A stretch of 64,000 nucleotides of DNA from Sporosarcina psychrophila (GTDB lineage: Bacteria > Bacillota > Bacilli > Bacillales_A > Planococcaceae): contig NZ_CP014616.1 in assembly GCF_001590685.1 (NCBI RefSeq), positions 4,215,001-4,279,000 of the forward strand, in the 5' to 3' direction. Shown here piece after piece: positions 34,367 through 42,904 of the stretch; within the stretch, counting starts at the first letter, position 1; each line of letters opens with the position of its first letter. The position numbers were made by a program, and so were the translations under genes. The notes beneath the pieces are model-generated. The model worked only from the letters and a program-made list of their open reading frames with translations. It searched no databases and was not told the origin of the DNA.

Positions 34367-35764
34367 TTGAATCATTTAGAGACGCTTGACGAGTATTTTA
34401 AAGAACAACGGGACGAACATCTTGGACAATTAAAAGACTTCCTCCGTATTCCAAGTATTAGTGCTTTATCCGAACATAAAAACGATATGCAACAGGCTGC
34501 TGAGTGGTTGCTGAATTCATTCAAAGAAGCAGGACTTGAAAACCTTTCAATCGACGAAACAGACGGACAGCCTGTTGTTTACGGCGATTGGCTCCACGCA
34601 GAAGGAAAACCGACAATTCTAGTCTATGGTCATTACGACGTCCAGCCGGTTGACCCGCTGAATTTATGGGAAACTGGACCATTCGAACCCGAAGTTCGTG
34701 ATAACAAATTATATGCGCGCGGCGCCAGTGATGATAAAGGACAAGTATTCATGCATGTGAAAGCCGTTGAAGCACTTATGCAAAAGACAGGCGGTTTACC
34801 AGTCAATGTGAAGTTCATCATTGAAGGTGAAGAAGAGATTGGCAGTCCAAATCTCGAAAAATACATTGAGGCCAACAAAGACAAGCTCGCGGCTGACGTC
34901 ATCGTCATTTCTGATACAGGCATGCAAGGACCTGGACAACCTGCAGTTTGCTACGGACTTCGAGGTCTGTGCGGCGTACAAATCGACGTGCAAGGTGCGA
35001 AAAGCGATCTTCACTCCGGCTTATATGGTGGAGGCGTCCAAAACCCGATTCATGCGCTTGCAGAAGTTCTCGCCTCGTTCCGTGACAAAGAAGGAACGAT
35101 TGCAATTGAAGGGTTTTACGACAATGTCCGTCCTCTATTGGATGAAGAGCGCGAAGCCTACCAAGCACTTGGCTTCAATGAAGATGAACTGAAAGAAGAA
35201 ATTGGCGTGACAGAACTGTTCGGAGAAAGAGGATATTCACACCTTGAGCGTACATGGACTCGTCCTACGCTTGAAGTGAACGGCGTATTTGGCGGATTTT
35301 CAGGCGAAGGCATTAAAACCGTACTGCCAGCTGAAGCAGGCGCGAAAATTACATGCCGTTTAGTTCCTGACCAAGATCCAGACGAAATCATTGAGAAATT
35401 GAATGCGCATATCGAAAAACATAAACCAGTAGGCGTAACTGTAACAGTCACCGAATTCGATAAAGGGAAACCGTTCATCACACCGTTCGATCATCCTGCA
35501 ATCCAAGCTGCAGGACGTTCGTACGAAAAGGTTTACAATGTACCAACTGCCTATACACGTGGTGGCGGATCAATTCCAATCGTTGCAGCATTTGATGAAA
35601 TACTAGAATTACCCGTCGTCTTGATGGGCTTCGGACTTGCGTCAGAAAACTTCCACGCACCGAACGAACACTTCCATTTGGAAAACTTCGACCAAGGACT
35701 ACGTGTCATCGGCGATTATTATTATGAAATTGCAGGCTTTGAGAAAGATGAATTGAAAAAGTGA
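34367..35764 (+). CDS. M20 family dipeptidase
   Basis: 465-residue zinc peptidase, cytosolic. Metal-site residues: His89 and Asp91 in YGHYDVQPVDP, the GASDDKGQ motif (Asp122/123), and the catalytic EGEEEIGS (about 153-160). RGGGSIPI and the C-terminal ENFHAPNE region match carnosinase/PepV-like dipeptidases. TTG 34367 is my preferred start (AGGG six bases upstream); GTG 34364 directly before it is possible. Terminator at 35772, then a 21 bp repeat array. Confidence 0.92.
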   Translation: MNHLETLDEYFKEQRDEHLGQLKDFLRIPSISALSEHKNDMQQAAEWLLNSFKEAGLENLSIDETDGQPVVYGDWLHAEGKPTILVYGHYDVQPVDPLNLWETGPFEPEVRDNKLYARGASDDKGQVFMHVKAVEALMQKTGGLPVNVKFIIEGEEEIGSPNLEKYIEANKDKLAADVIVISDTGMQGPGQPAVCYGLRGLCGVQIDVQGAKSDLHSGLYGGGVQNPIHALAEVLASFRDKEGTIAIEGFYDNVRPLLDEEREAYQALGFNEDELKEEIGVTELFGERGYSHLERTWTRPTLEVNGVFGGFSGEGIKTVLPAEAGAKITCRLVPDQDPDEIIEKLNAHIEKHKPVGVTVTVTEFDKGKPFITPFDHPAIQAAGRSYEKVYNVPTAYTRGGGSIPIVAAFDEILELPVVLMGFGLASENFHAPNEHFHLENFDQGLRVIGDYYYEIAGFEKDELKK

Positions 35765-35771
35765 TACGTGT

Positions 35772-35803
35772 GCCGGATCCTTCTTGTGAGGGTCCGGTTT
35801 TTT
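35772..35803 (+). terminator. Terminator after the dipeptidase gene
   Basis: Stem CCGGATCC / GGGTCCGG (with G-T pairs) followed by T6. Confidence 0.82.
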
Positions 35804-35808
35804 AGAAC

Positions 35809-35900
35809 TTAACAACACTTTCAATTAAGTTAACAACGCCTAAATGCAACTTAACAACGCTTCTGTCTAACTTAACAACGCACGGGTCGCTCAACACCAC
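35809..35900 (+). repeat. Tandem 21 bp repeat array, core CTTAACAACGC
   Basis: TTAACAACRC starts at 35809, 35830, 35851 and 35872, exactly 21 bp apart, with a degenerate fifth unit near 35891. Starts within 6 bases of the dipeptidase terminator T-run. Confidence 0.85.
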
Positions 35901-35913
35901 CGATATAGAACTG

Positions 35914-35957
35914 CAAAAAAGCCCGAATCGCATTATCAAATGCAATCCGAGCAAAAA
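35914..35957 (-). terminator. Terminator after the nitroreductase gene
   Basis: Minus strand 13 bp stem GCTCGGATTGCAT / ATGCGATTCGGGC, all pairs allowed with G-T, then T6. Confidence 0.85.
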
Positions 35958-35971
35958 TTACTTCAATACCA

Positions 35972-36559
35972 TTATGCTTCTTCGATTTCCTCACCGTAAT
36001 ACGTGACAAATTCTTCAAGCGGTTTACGTGGACGAGCCTTTGGTCTTTCGTCATAATAACCAAATTGAAGCATACTGATAATGCGTTCACCTGGTTTAAC
36101 GCCAAGTTCTTCTCTGAATTTCGGGTTATCCAGGAAGCCAGGTGTTTTCCAGCATGTTCCGATTCCTTTATCCCATGCGAGCAGCATGGTGTTCTGAACA
36201 AACATGCTTGCCGCTGCATAATCTTCTAGACGTTCTTTCTGACGAGGGTCCTCAGGGACAATAACAAATGCAACTGCACCCGGTCCTGTGAATTTCTTCA
36301 TTTGTTTCTCAAGCTCTTCTTCCGAAAGTTCTTTCCATTTCGGTACACCATATTCACGTAAAATATCGAGGAATTTCACATATCCCTTATCAGCAGCTAC
36401 AACAAAGCGCCACGGATTTCGATTGCCATGATTTGGTGCCCATGCCGCATCTTCAAGTATTTCGGCAATATTTTCCGGATCAACCGGCTGACCGTTAAAG
36501 TTCTTTATTGAACGACGCGTAATAATCGCATCTCTGACAGATAAAGCTTGCTCATTCAT
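35972..36559 (-). CDS. Nitroreductase family flavoprotein
   Basis: 195-residue FMN-dependent NAD(P)H oxidoreductase. ITRRSIKNFNGQPVD near residue 15 binds FMN phosphate; EDAAWAPNHGNRNPWRFVV (about 33-52) and the C-terminal glycine-rich stretch complete the fold. Substrate unknown; similar to the short YfhC/YtjD-type nitroreductases. ATG with SD GGGGAAATGAG. Monocistronic. Confidence 0.9.
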   Translation of the reverse strand: MNEQALSVRDAIITRRSIKNFNGQPVDPENIAEILEDAAWAPNHGNRNPWRFVVAADKGYVKFLDILREYGVPKWKELSEEELEKQMKKFTGPGAVAFVIVPEDPRQKERLEDYAAASMFVQNTMLLAWDKGIGTCWKTPGFLDNPKFREELGVKPGERIISMLQFGYYDERPKARPRKPLEEFVTYYGEEIEEA

Positions 36560-36726
36560 AACTCATTTCCCCTTTACACATACTTCTTCTATTATACCTT
36601 AACCATTGATTTTTAGCGAAGCTGCCTAAATTTCGACATATTTAGTGTTTTCTAAATATGTTCTTATTACTTTTCATGGTATAGTAATAGTAGCGTATAT
36701 TATAGTGATAAAGGATGATTTTAATC

Positions 36727-37572
36727 ATGATAAAAAAGCCAATTGCGTGGATTGTAGACAGCACAGCATACATTTCAGAGGAACTTCGTCAACACCCAGA
36801 CTTCTTTTCAGTACCTTTAAATATACATTTCGGTGAAAAACAATTTGTTGATGGTGTAGACTTGAATCCTCAGCAACTTTACGAGAAAATCAAGAACGCT
36901 AAAGAATTCCCAAAATCATCACAACCTTCTGCGGGCGCATTTGCTGAACGTTACAAGGTTATTGCGGAACAGTACGAGCAAGCAATTGCTGTTCATGTGT
37001 CCGGTAAAATGAGTGGGACACTTGCTTCCTCTATAGCAGGCTCAGAAATTTCGGGATTCCCTGTTACATTCATCGATTCACTTTCCTTATCCTATGGGGT
37101 CACAGGATTAATCGAACGGGGCATAGAAATGCAAGACGAAGGTGCAACTGTTCCAGAAATTGAAGCGCAGCTTAAGAAAATGGCTGGCACAATGCATAAC
37201 TATATCCTAATGGGACAGCTTGAACAATTGTACAAAGGCGGCAGAATGAGCGCTGCACAATTTTTCATTGGGAGCTTGTTGAAAGTAAAACCAATTGTCC
37301 ACATTACGCCCGAAGGTGAATTACAACCAGTAGACAAAGTGCGTTCCGAGAAAAAAGCACTTCAATACTTGGTCGACAAAGTAGTCGCTGGCCACCATCC
37401 AGGCCGAACGAAAATTCATTTAATGCAAGGCAATGTCTTAGAACAGGCAGAGCATTTGAAAACTCTCATCACGGAACAAATACCTGATCTCGAAGTGAAT
37501 ATTGGAGATATTAGCTCCGTCCTTGCGGTTCATGCCGGCGAGGGAACGCTCGCTGTTCTATGGTTTGACTGA
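36727..37572 (+). CDS. DegV family fatty-acid-binding protein
   Basis: 281 residues. N-terminal AWIVDSTAYI, KSSQPSAGAF (about 63-72) and VHVSGKMSGTLASS (about 90-103) line the fatty-acid site; the C-terminal domain carries GRMSAAQFFIGSLLKVKPI. In Firmicutes DegV/FakB proteins present fatty acids to FakA kinase. ATG 36727 is preceded by AAGGA (11 nt spacer). Remnants of a dispersed repeat (AAAAGCGCTAGAGTCTAGACA) lie right after the stop. Confidence 0.9.
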   Translation: MIKKPIAWIVDSTAYISEELRQHPDFFSVPLNIHFGEKQFVDGVDLNPQQLYEKIKNAKEFPKSSQPSAGAFAERYKVIAEQYEQAIAVHVSGKMSGTLASSIAGSEISGFPVTFIDSLSLSYGVTGLIERGIEMQDEGATVPEIEAQLKKMAGTMHNYILMGQLEQLYKGGRMSAAQFFIGSLLKVKPIVHITPEGELQPVDKVRSEKKALQYLVDKVVAGHHPGRTKIHLMQGNVLEQAEHLKTLITEQIPDLEVNIGDISSVLAVHAGEGTLAVLWFD

Positions 37573-37576
37573 ACAA

Positions 37577-37600
37577 ACAAAAGCGCTAGAGTCTAGACAG
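37577..37600 (+). repeat. Fragment of the dispersed structured repeat
   Basis: AAAAGCGCTAGAG then TCTAGACA: the two ends of the element joined, the middle deleted, five bases after the degV stop. Confidence 0.7.
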
Positions 37601-37601
37601 T

Positions 37602-37641
37602 AAAAAAAGCAGTCCATCTTAAGTTGACGGACTGCTTTTTT
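37602..37641. terminator. Bidirectional terminator between degV-like and amidase genes
   Basis: Stem AAAAAAGCAGTCC / GGACTGCTTTTTT. Confidence 0.92.
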
Positions 37642-37666
37642 ACGATTACATTCGCAACTATAGTCA

Positions 37667-38152
37667 TCATGAAAACTGGTCATTAATTTTAAAAAAGATG
37701 TACTTTGCATTTGGCGAAAACATATATGAATCTTTGTATGCCCAGAAACGATACTGTGCGTCGAACGTATGTGCATTAACGAGTGGTGCTGAGCCATCTT
37801 TTGCGGTGACGATGGTCGAATGATCGAATCTGCCATCACCTTCAAAATCGTAGACAATGACATCCCCTAGCCCTAATTCTTCAGCTGATGAAACTTGTGT
37901 TGCAGTTAATCCTTTTTTCGAACCCGCTAAATACCAACGCAACGAATGCGACGTCGACCAACTGAAACTCCACGTTCCTCCACGCAGCCACCAGCCTCTT
38001 TCGCGATTCGGGTAACCATGCATTGGTGCTCCCCCCGCAAGCAAACATTGTGAAATGAAATTCGTACAATCTACATCGAATGATGGAAATGCCGGATTGC
38101 GGCCATTCCACCACTGGTTTGCATAGCGAACAGCCGCTTCCCTGTTGTACAT
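37667..38152 (-). CDS. Putative amidase-domain protein (Amidase_6)
   Basis: 161 residues of the NlpC/P60-like Amidase_6 family. Likely catalytic Cys in DVDCTNFISQCL (about residue 29) and His in GRFDHSTIV (about 112). Begins MYNREAAVRYANQWW without a signal peptide, unlike secreted relatives; the domain is often found in sporulation or coat proteins. ATG 38152 has SD AGGAGGGG; the longer frame upstream lacks one. Confidence 0.82.
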   Translation of the reverse strand: MYNREAAVRYANQWWNGRNPAFPSFDVDCTNFISQCLLAGGAPMHGYPNRERGWWLRGGTWSFSWSTSHSLRWYLAGSKKGLTATQVSSAEELGLGDVIVYDFEGDGRFDHSTIVTAKDGSAPLVNAHTFDAQYRFWAYKDSYMFSPNAKYIFFKINDQFS

Positions 38153-38243
38153 GATCAAACCCCTCCTTATTCCATCGTATGAATAGAACAAAGTAGGAAT
38201 GCCTTTCTGACAAATTGTAGCGCCTTTATTTCATCTAAAAAGT

Positions 38244-39554
38244 TCATTTAAGCTCCACGGAAATATCTCCATTGATGTAGTTCGGATACGCTTGAAAGTA
38301 TACTTTTAATAGACTTTCATTATAATTCTTTGTGAAATTGATCGATGAATATTGATATTCTTCATCTCTCCAACTACTTGAACTATTAGACTCAACCTTT
38401 TGCCCATCCCCATTTTCAGCTGTAAAAAACAAGAAGTAGCCAAATTCTTCTGCTAGCGGGAATCTTGCTTCTATCGTGTTCTGAGTCATTTTTGTCACTT
38501 CAATTTTCCCATCAGAAGGTTGCATGATGACCTCCTGTTTTTGAAGATCAACAAGAAGATAGGACTCGTCTTTCGGCAATGCCTGCATCTTATTAAATTT
38601 AAAATATAGCTTATTAGGTTGTTCAAAGTAATTGCTCTGCAAATAGAAAGTTTGCTCATTGTCACTAAAACCAAGTCCAGTCGTACCATTTTGAATGCTA
38701 CTCCACACTTCCCCTTTTTCATCTTCAATCCGCATATCCATAAAGTTCAATATCTTCATGGAGTTCGGTTCATCAAAAAACACTTTCACTTCCACACGTA
38801 ATGGATAGATTGTAATCTCTTGAATCGTCATTTTTTGACCTTCAACTTCGACCACTTTGTCGAGCGCAAAAACTTTTCCTTTCTTCACTTCTTTCGGCAG
38901 CGTAAAAGGAAGGGAAAAAGCCGTTTCCTTTTCATTATCCAATTGAAGTTCCAGTACAAAGTCCTGCGTATCAAAGGATTGTTTTGCTAAGAATAATACT
39001 TCTATTATGTCTTCTTTTCTATTTTCATGCCGTTGATTTGGATTATTGTATGATACTGTGCCAGGTGGAACTACCTCGCCATTATGATAAAGTTCGATTT
39101 TTTTATAATCGAGTACTTCGATGGAATAAGGCGCTTCAAGTGTATAAGAAATGACGATTCCACTTTCATCCAGTATGACGCCGTTGATGGTAAGCGTTAA
39201 ACCATCCTTCATCTGACTGGCATGGACAGTCTGATAATAATCGTTATCCATAATCGCCTGTAACCCTTTGTCGTATTGAATGTATTCTACAAGTTTTCCC
39301 ATTCCAGGAATCGAAGCGATCGCATTCGCAAAGGCCGGTGACACCCGGATGGACGTTATGAATGCGAGTAAAAATACTGCAGCGATAGCAACCGTCCAAA
39401 GTGATTTTCGACGTTTTTGGCGTTTCGCCCGCCACTCTGAATTGGCAATTAAGAATCCACTCTGAATCGCGTCATTCAACTGCTCATTTGGAATTGGAAA
39501 TTCTTCTAATTTCGACCTAACTTCCCGCAATTGCTTTTCTTCGTTTTCAAACAT
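38244..39554 (-). CDS. DUF4179 anti-sigma-type membrane protein
   Basis: 436 residues: cytoplasmic N-terminus (1-60) with an anti-sigma-like helical region, one membrane segment (about 63-83) and a large extracytoplasmic DUF4179-type domain rich in beta strands. Presumed to hold the partner sigma factor at the membrane and sense envelope signals. Its ATG overlaps the sigma stop (ATGTTTGA, 8 bp), so translation is coupled. The frame extends upstream into the sigma gene, but ATG 39554 with SD AAGGGG is the sensible start. Confidence 0.85.
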   Translation of the reverse strand: MFENEEKQLREVRSKLEEFPIPNEQLNDAIQSGFLIANSEWRAKRQKRRKSLWTVAIAAVFLLAFITSIRVSPAFANAIASIPGMGKLVEYIQYDKGLQAIMDNDYYQTVHASQMKDGLTLTINGVILDESGIVISYTLEAPYSIEVLDYKKIELYHNGEVVPPGTVSYNNPNQRHENRKEDIIEVLFLAKQSFDTQDFVLELQLDNEKETAFSLPFTLPKEVKKGKVFALDKVVEVEGQKMTIQEITIYPLRVEVKVFFDEPNSMKILNFMDMRIEDEKGEVWSSIQNGTTGLGFSDNEQTFYLQSNYFEQPNKLYFKFNKMQALPKDESYLLVDLQKQEVIMQPSDGKIEVTKMTQNTIEARFPLAEEFGYFLFFTAENGDGQKVESNSSSSWRDEEYQYSSINFTKNYNESLLKVYFQAYPNYINGDISVELK

Positions 39555-40065
39555 GGTCCACATCCCCTTTTTCAGAAAGAAAACTTCGTAATGTCCGCAA
39601 TGTTTTATGAAGCCTAGACTTGACGGTCCCTTCAGGAATACTTTCAATTACGGCAATATCCTTAATCTTGATATCTTGAAAATACATGAGGTGAATTAAT
39701 CGTTGCTCGACCTCTGATAATGTTGCAATTGCCTCCTCAATTTCAAGATATGTATAATCCATTTCACTTCCAAATTCATCTAATTTATCGCTTTGAACAT
39801 TTTGTTTTTTCTTCCTCAACTGATCCTGACAATAGTTCATCATAATCCGTATTAGCCACGTTTTTACATACCTCGGTTCTTTCATAGTGTGAATTTTTTT
39901 ATATGCGCGAACCGTCACTTCCTGTAGCGCTTCAACGGAGTCATGCTCATTTTTCAAGAAAGCAATAGCCGTTCGATAAAGCGGTTCTTTATATAGATGG
40001 ATGATTTCCAAAAATGCTTGCTCATCGCGTTTAATCGCTCGTTTAGCAAGGTCAACTTCATTCAC
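39547..40065 (-). CDS. ECF sigma factor partnered with DUF4179 protein
   Basis: 172 residues with region 2 (DEQAFLEIIHLYKEPLYRTAIAFLK) and region 4 (IKDIAVIESIPEGTVKSRLHKTLRTL). Resembles the SigV/SigY-type ECF factors. GTG start at 40065 with SD GGGGTGG. An ECF-type promoter (TGAAC, 17 bp, GTCTAA) lies 32-59 bases upstream, consistent with autoregulation. Two-gene operon with the anti-sigma gene. Confidence 0.9.
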   Translation of the reverse strand: MNEVDLAKRAIKRDEQAFLEIIHLYKEPLYRTAIAFLKNEHDSVEALQEVTVRAYKKIHTMKEPRYVKTWLIRIMMNYCQDQLRKKKQNVQSDKLDEFGSEMDYTYLEIEEAIATLSEVEQRLIHLMYFQDIKIKDIAVIESIPEGTVKSRLHKTLRTLRSFLSEKGDVDHV

Positions 40066-40096
40066 AATGCCACCCCATTTCCACCGTTCCTACTCA

Positions 40097-40124
40097 TTAG
40101 ACACACAAAGATGGAAAAAGTTCA
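40097..40124 (-). promoter_or_regulatory. Putative ECF-sigma autoregulatory promoter
   Basis: Minus strand TGAACTTTTT...GTCTAA with 17 bp between TGAAC and GTCTAA. ECF -35 elements typically contain AAC and -10 elements CGTC; here TGTC replaces CGTC. Confidence 0.55.
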
Positions 40125-40132
40125 TTTATATT

Positions 40133-40184
40133 AAAAAAAGCGCCAAACTTATGCAAGTTAATTGCATGAGTTTGACGCCTTTTA
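40133..40184 (-). terminator. Terminator after the amino-acid ABC operon
   Basis: Minus strand long stem (AAGGCGTCAAACTCATGCAA with near-complement) followed by T7. Confidence 0.9.
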
Positions 40185-40214
40185 ACTATCCAATAAAGTT
40201 GAAGCACAAAAAAA

Positions 40215-40943
40215 TTAGTGGTTCAGTACTTTGGATAAGAAATTCTTCGCGCGTTCGGAGTCTGGGTTCGTAAAGAATTTTGATGGTGGAGCCTTTTCTA
40301 CAATTTTCCCCTCCGCCATAAAGACAATTTCGTCGCAAATTTCTTTGGCGAAGCCCATTTCATGTGTAACGACGACCATCGTCATGCCATCGTGTGCCAA
40401 TTTACGAATCGCATCAAGCACTTCTGTCACCATTTCCGGATCGAGTGCGGATGTCGGTTCGTCGAATAGCATTACTTGTGGATCCATGGCGAGCGACCGT
40501 GCAATAGCTACACGTTGCTGTTGTCCACCAGAAAGCCGACCAGGATATGCATCGAATTTGTCGCCAAGGCCTAAAGAGATAAGCAATTCTTTCCCTTTCT
40601 TGTCCGCTGCCTCTTTATTCATCCCTTTTACCTTCAAGAGTGCTATTGTCACGTTTTGAAGCGCTGTCAAAAATGGATACAAGTTGAAATTCTGAAATAC
40701 AAATCCGATATTAATGCGCGCTTTGTTAATATTCGTTTTTTTATCGTGAATAGAAACGCCATCCACAATGATTTCGCCATTATCAATAGGTTCTAGCGCA
40801 TTCAATGTCCGAATGAGCGTTGATTTCCCGGCACCACTCGGTCCAATAAGTGCGATTACATTGGATTTCGGTACTTCAAGTGATATATCCGTTAGTACTT
40901 GATGAGCACCAAAGGATTTATTAACATTTTTAATGGTAATCAT
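40215..40943 (-). CDS. Polar amino-acid ABC importer, ATPase
   Basis: 242 residues. Walker [10 protein letters not shown] (about 35-43), signature [15 protein letters not shown], Walker [15 protein letters not shown], switch His in VTHEMGFA. GlnQ/ArtP-type ATPase that powers uptake with the permease and binding protein upstream. ATG 40943 with SD AAGGAG. Last gene of a three-gene operon; specificity cannot be told from this subunit. Confidence 0.94.
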   Translation of the reverse strand: MITIKNVNKSFGAHQVLTDISLEVPKSNVIALIGPSGAGKSTLIRTLNALEPIDNGEIIVDGVSIHDKKTNINKARINIGFVFQNFNLYPFLTALQNVTIALLKVKGMNKEAADKKGKELLISLGLGDKFDAYPGRLSGGQQQRVAIARSLAMDPQVMLFDEPTSALDPEMVTEVLDAIRKLAHDGMTMVVVTHEMGFAKEICDEIVFMAEGKIVEKAPPSKFFTNPDSERAKNFLSKVLNH

Positions 40944-40973
40944 AAAAAACACTCCTTCATAACAAGCTTACAC

Positions 40974-41639
40974 TCAGTTCTCGCGCGATAAAAGTCGTTT
41001 CTCAAAATATCGTATAATCATCGACATACTGAACGTCATAATTAAATAAACGATCGCGACAAATGTCCATATTTCTAGCGAGCGGAACGATGTTGCGACA
41101 AGATTTTTTGCATTCAACGTTAAATCCGTCGCTGCAATGACTGACACAAGAGAAGAGTCTTTAACTAAAATGATAAACTGTGATGCCAAAGGAGGTAACA
41201 CTCGTCGAAACGCTTGTGGTAAAACGATATATCGCATTGCATTCGTGTGGGACATGCCCGATGAACGCGCAGCCTCCATTTGTCCTTTTGGTACTGCTTG
41301 AATTCCCGAGCGAACAATTTCTGCGATAAACGCCCCCGAAAAAATAGCAAGGCCTAAAATGGCAGACCAATAAGATCCAAGTCTAACGAATTGACCAAGT
41401 ACAAAAAATATCCAAAATAGAAGAACAAGTAATGGTACACCGCGCATCACTTCCACATAGATAGAGGAAATAAGTCGAAAGAATTTGTTTCTTGAAATAC
41501 GTCCTAGTCCAAAAATGATTCCTATGGGTATAGCAATCAGAAGCGCTATCGCTGAAATTTCCAACGTTTTCAACGCTCCATCAATAAATATATCCATATT
41601 GTTTGTTATAATACTCCAGTCATAATTATAGCCGCCCAT
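40974..41639 (-). CDS. Polar amino-acid ABC importer, permease
   Basis: 221-residue HisM/GlnP-type permease with about five membrane segments. The EAA loop is visible as GQMEAARSSGMSHTNAMRYI (about 122-141). One permease gene implies a homodimeric pore. SD AGAGGGGG before ATG 41639. Middle gene of the operon. Confidence 0.93.
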   Translation of the reverse strand: MGGYNYDWSIITNNMDIFIDGALKTLEISAIALLIAIPIGIIFGLGRISRNKFFRLISSIYVEVMRGVPLLVLLFWIFFVLGQFVRLGSYWSAILGLAIFSGAFIAEIVRSGIQAVPKGQMEAARSSGMSHTNAMRYIVLPQAFRRVLPPLASQFIILVKDSSLVSVIAATDLTLNAKNLVATSFRSLEIWTFVAIVYLIMTFSMSMIIRYFEKRLLSREN

Positions 41640-41670
41640 TTAATTTCCCCCTCTGAAATTGAAGAAGTGG

Positions 41671-42489
41671 TTATTCTTCTACGACTTCATTCAACCAATC
41701 GCTTGTTTCAAACCACTTATTTCTTGAAGCCAATTCAGCTGGGCTATCAATATAGTTCGCTAAAAATGAGTTAAGCCACAAAATTGTTTCAATGTCATTT
41801 TTCTTTACTGCAATTCCTAAATTTTCTGAAGAAATTAGGCCTTCGACAGCTCTGACTTGATCGCCATTGCGAAGTTTCCATACAGCGATGGCAGGTTCGT
41901 CATAAAGAACAGCATCTGCTTGCCCTTGCGCCATTGCTGTTGCAGCAGATGGGAATTCTTCAAAATCCATTATTTCAGCATTTTTGAAAAGATCTTTCGC
42001 TAAGAGTGCCCCAGTTGTTCCAATACCAACTGCAATTTTTTTCCCTTTCACATCAAGTTCTTCCCAAGACTTCGTCGAAGTATCTTTGGCAGGAACCATA
42101 AGGGCTTGGCCAGTCTTATAATATGGGTTGGAAAAACTGACAACAAGTGCTCGGTCTCCTCGGATTGTCATACCTGCAAGAATCATGTCGATTTCTCCCG
42201 TTTGAAGTGCCGGAACAAGTCCGTCAAATGTGAATTGTTTATACTCCACATCTACTTTTAACCATTCACCAATAGCATTTGCAGTATCAACGTCATAGCC
42301 TACAAAATCACCATTTGGATCTTTCATGTCAAACGGGAAGTACCCTGGCGACATCCCAATTACTAGCTTCTTGTTTTTCGCCACGTTTTGCAGAGTCGAG
42401 TTTTCTGTAGTGACGCCCCCAGCATCTTTACTACACCCTGCAACAAGTAGAACTGCAATCATTAATGTCGCTGTTAACCACTTTTTCAT
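41671..42489 (-). CDS. Amino-acid ABC importer, solute-binding lipoprotein
   Basis: 272 residues. Signal peptide with lipobox LVAGC (Cys19), so it is lipid-anchored outside the cell. SBP-bac-3 fold: MSPGYFPFDMKDPNGDFVGYD near 45-65, GEIDMILAGMTIRGDRA near 100, VGIGTTGALL near 153. Ligand likely a polar amino acid or cystine. First gene of the operon, with SD AAAGGGGG, a good promoter and an upstream palindrome. Confidence 0.93.
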   Translation of the reverse strand: MKKWLTATLMIAVLLVAGCSKDAGGVTTENSTLQNVAKNKKLVIGMSPGYFPFDMKDPNGDFVGYDVDTANAIGEWLKVDVEYKQFTFDGLVPALQTGEIDMILAGMTIRGDRALVVSFSNPYYKTGQALMVPAKDTSTKSWEELDVKGKKIAVGIGTTGALLAKDLFKNAEIMDFEEFPSAATAMAQGQADAVLYDEPAIAVWKLRNGDQVRAVEGLISSENLGIAVKKNDIETILWLNSFLANYIDSPAELASRNKWFETSDWLNEVVEE

Positions 42490-42551
42490 TGTTTTTCATC
42501 CCCCTTTAGTATTATGTAAATAACATTCACCCATTCTGATGAATTATGTAA

Positions 42552-42580
42552 AGTATAAAGTAACGCTATTAATCTGTCTA
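42552..42580 (-). promoter_or_regulatory. Promoter of the amino-acid ABC operon
   Basis: Minus strand TAGACA, 17 bp, TATACT. Leader of about 50 nt. Confidence 0.75.
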
Positions 42581-42583
42581 CAA

Positions 42584-42600
42584 GAATAATTAAATTATTC
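42584..42600. promoter_or_regulatory. Perfect 17 bp palindrome upstream of the ABC promoter
   Basis: GAATAATTAAATTATTC, symmetric around one base, four bases upstream of the -35. Position fits an activator or a repressor. It does not match the CodY or TnrA consensus well. Confidence 0.5.
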
Positions 42601-42737
42601 TAACCATTTATATACAATAAATTAATGTATTTGTTAAAATATTCAAGACTTCAAGCTTTATCTGTAAGGAACTAAGTTATATTGTACTACTCTATTAATT
42701 AATACTTATTTTAATGTATATTTACTCTTTTAATTCA

Positions 42738-42769
42738 ACAAAAAGCGTTCGGATAAACCGAACGCTTTC
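42738..42769 (-). terminator. Terminator downstream of the NhaK-type gene
   Basis: Minus strand AAAGCGTTCGG / CCGAACGCTTT followed by TTGTT. It lies 135 bp beyond the stop, so the tRNA-like fragment would be transcribed. Confidence 0.8.
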
Positions 42770-42796
42770 GTAATCCTATGAAGTGTAGTGATATAT

Positions 42797-42826
42797 GAAC
42801 CCCTGACCTTCATACTAATAGCGTGA
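42797..42826 (-). repeat. Partial copy of the tRNA-Ala gene
   Basis: 26 of 30 bases match the tRNA-Ala at 45304-45376, same orientation, covering the T-arm 5' part, variable loop and anticodon arm. The first 16 bases (GAACCCCTGACCTTCA on the plus strand) are identical. No acceptor or D-arm remains. It now forms a hairpin CTGACCTTCA/TGAAGGTCAG. Confidence 0.7.
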
Positions 42827-42904
42827 AGGTCAGCTTATGAACGCTCTTCAATAATCACCTGAAGTAATATCCGGATATTCTGAACGACCACTCTTCGGCT
42901 AACA

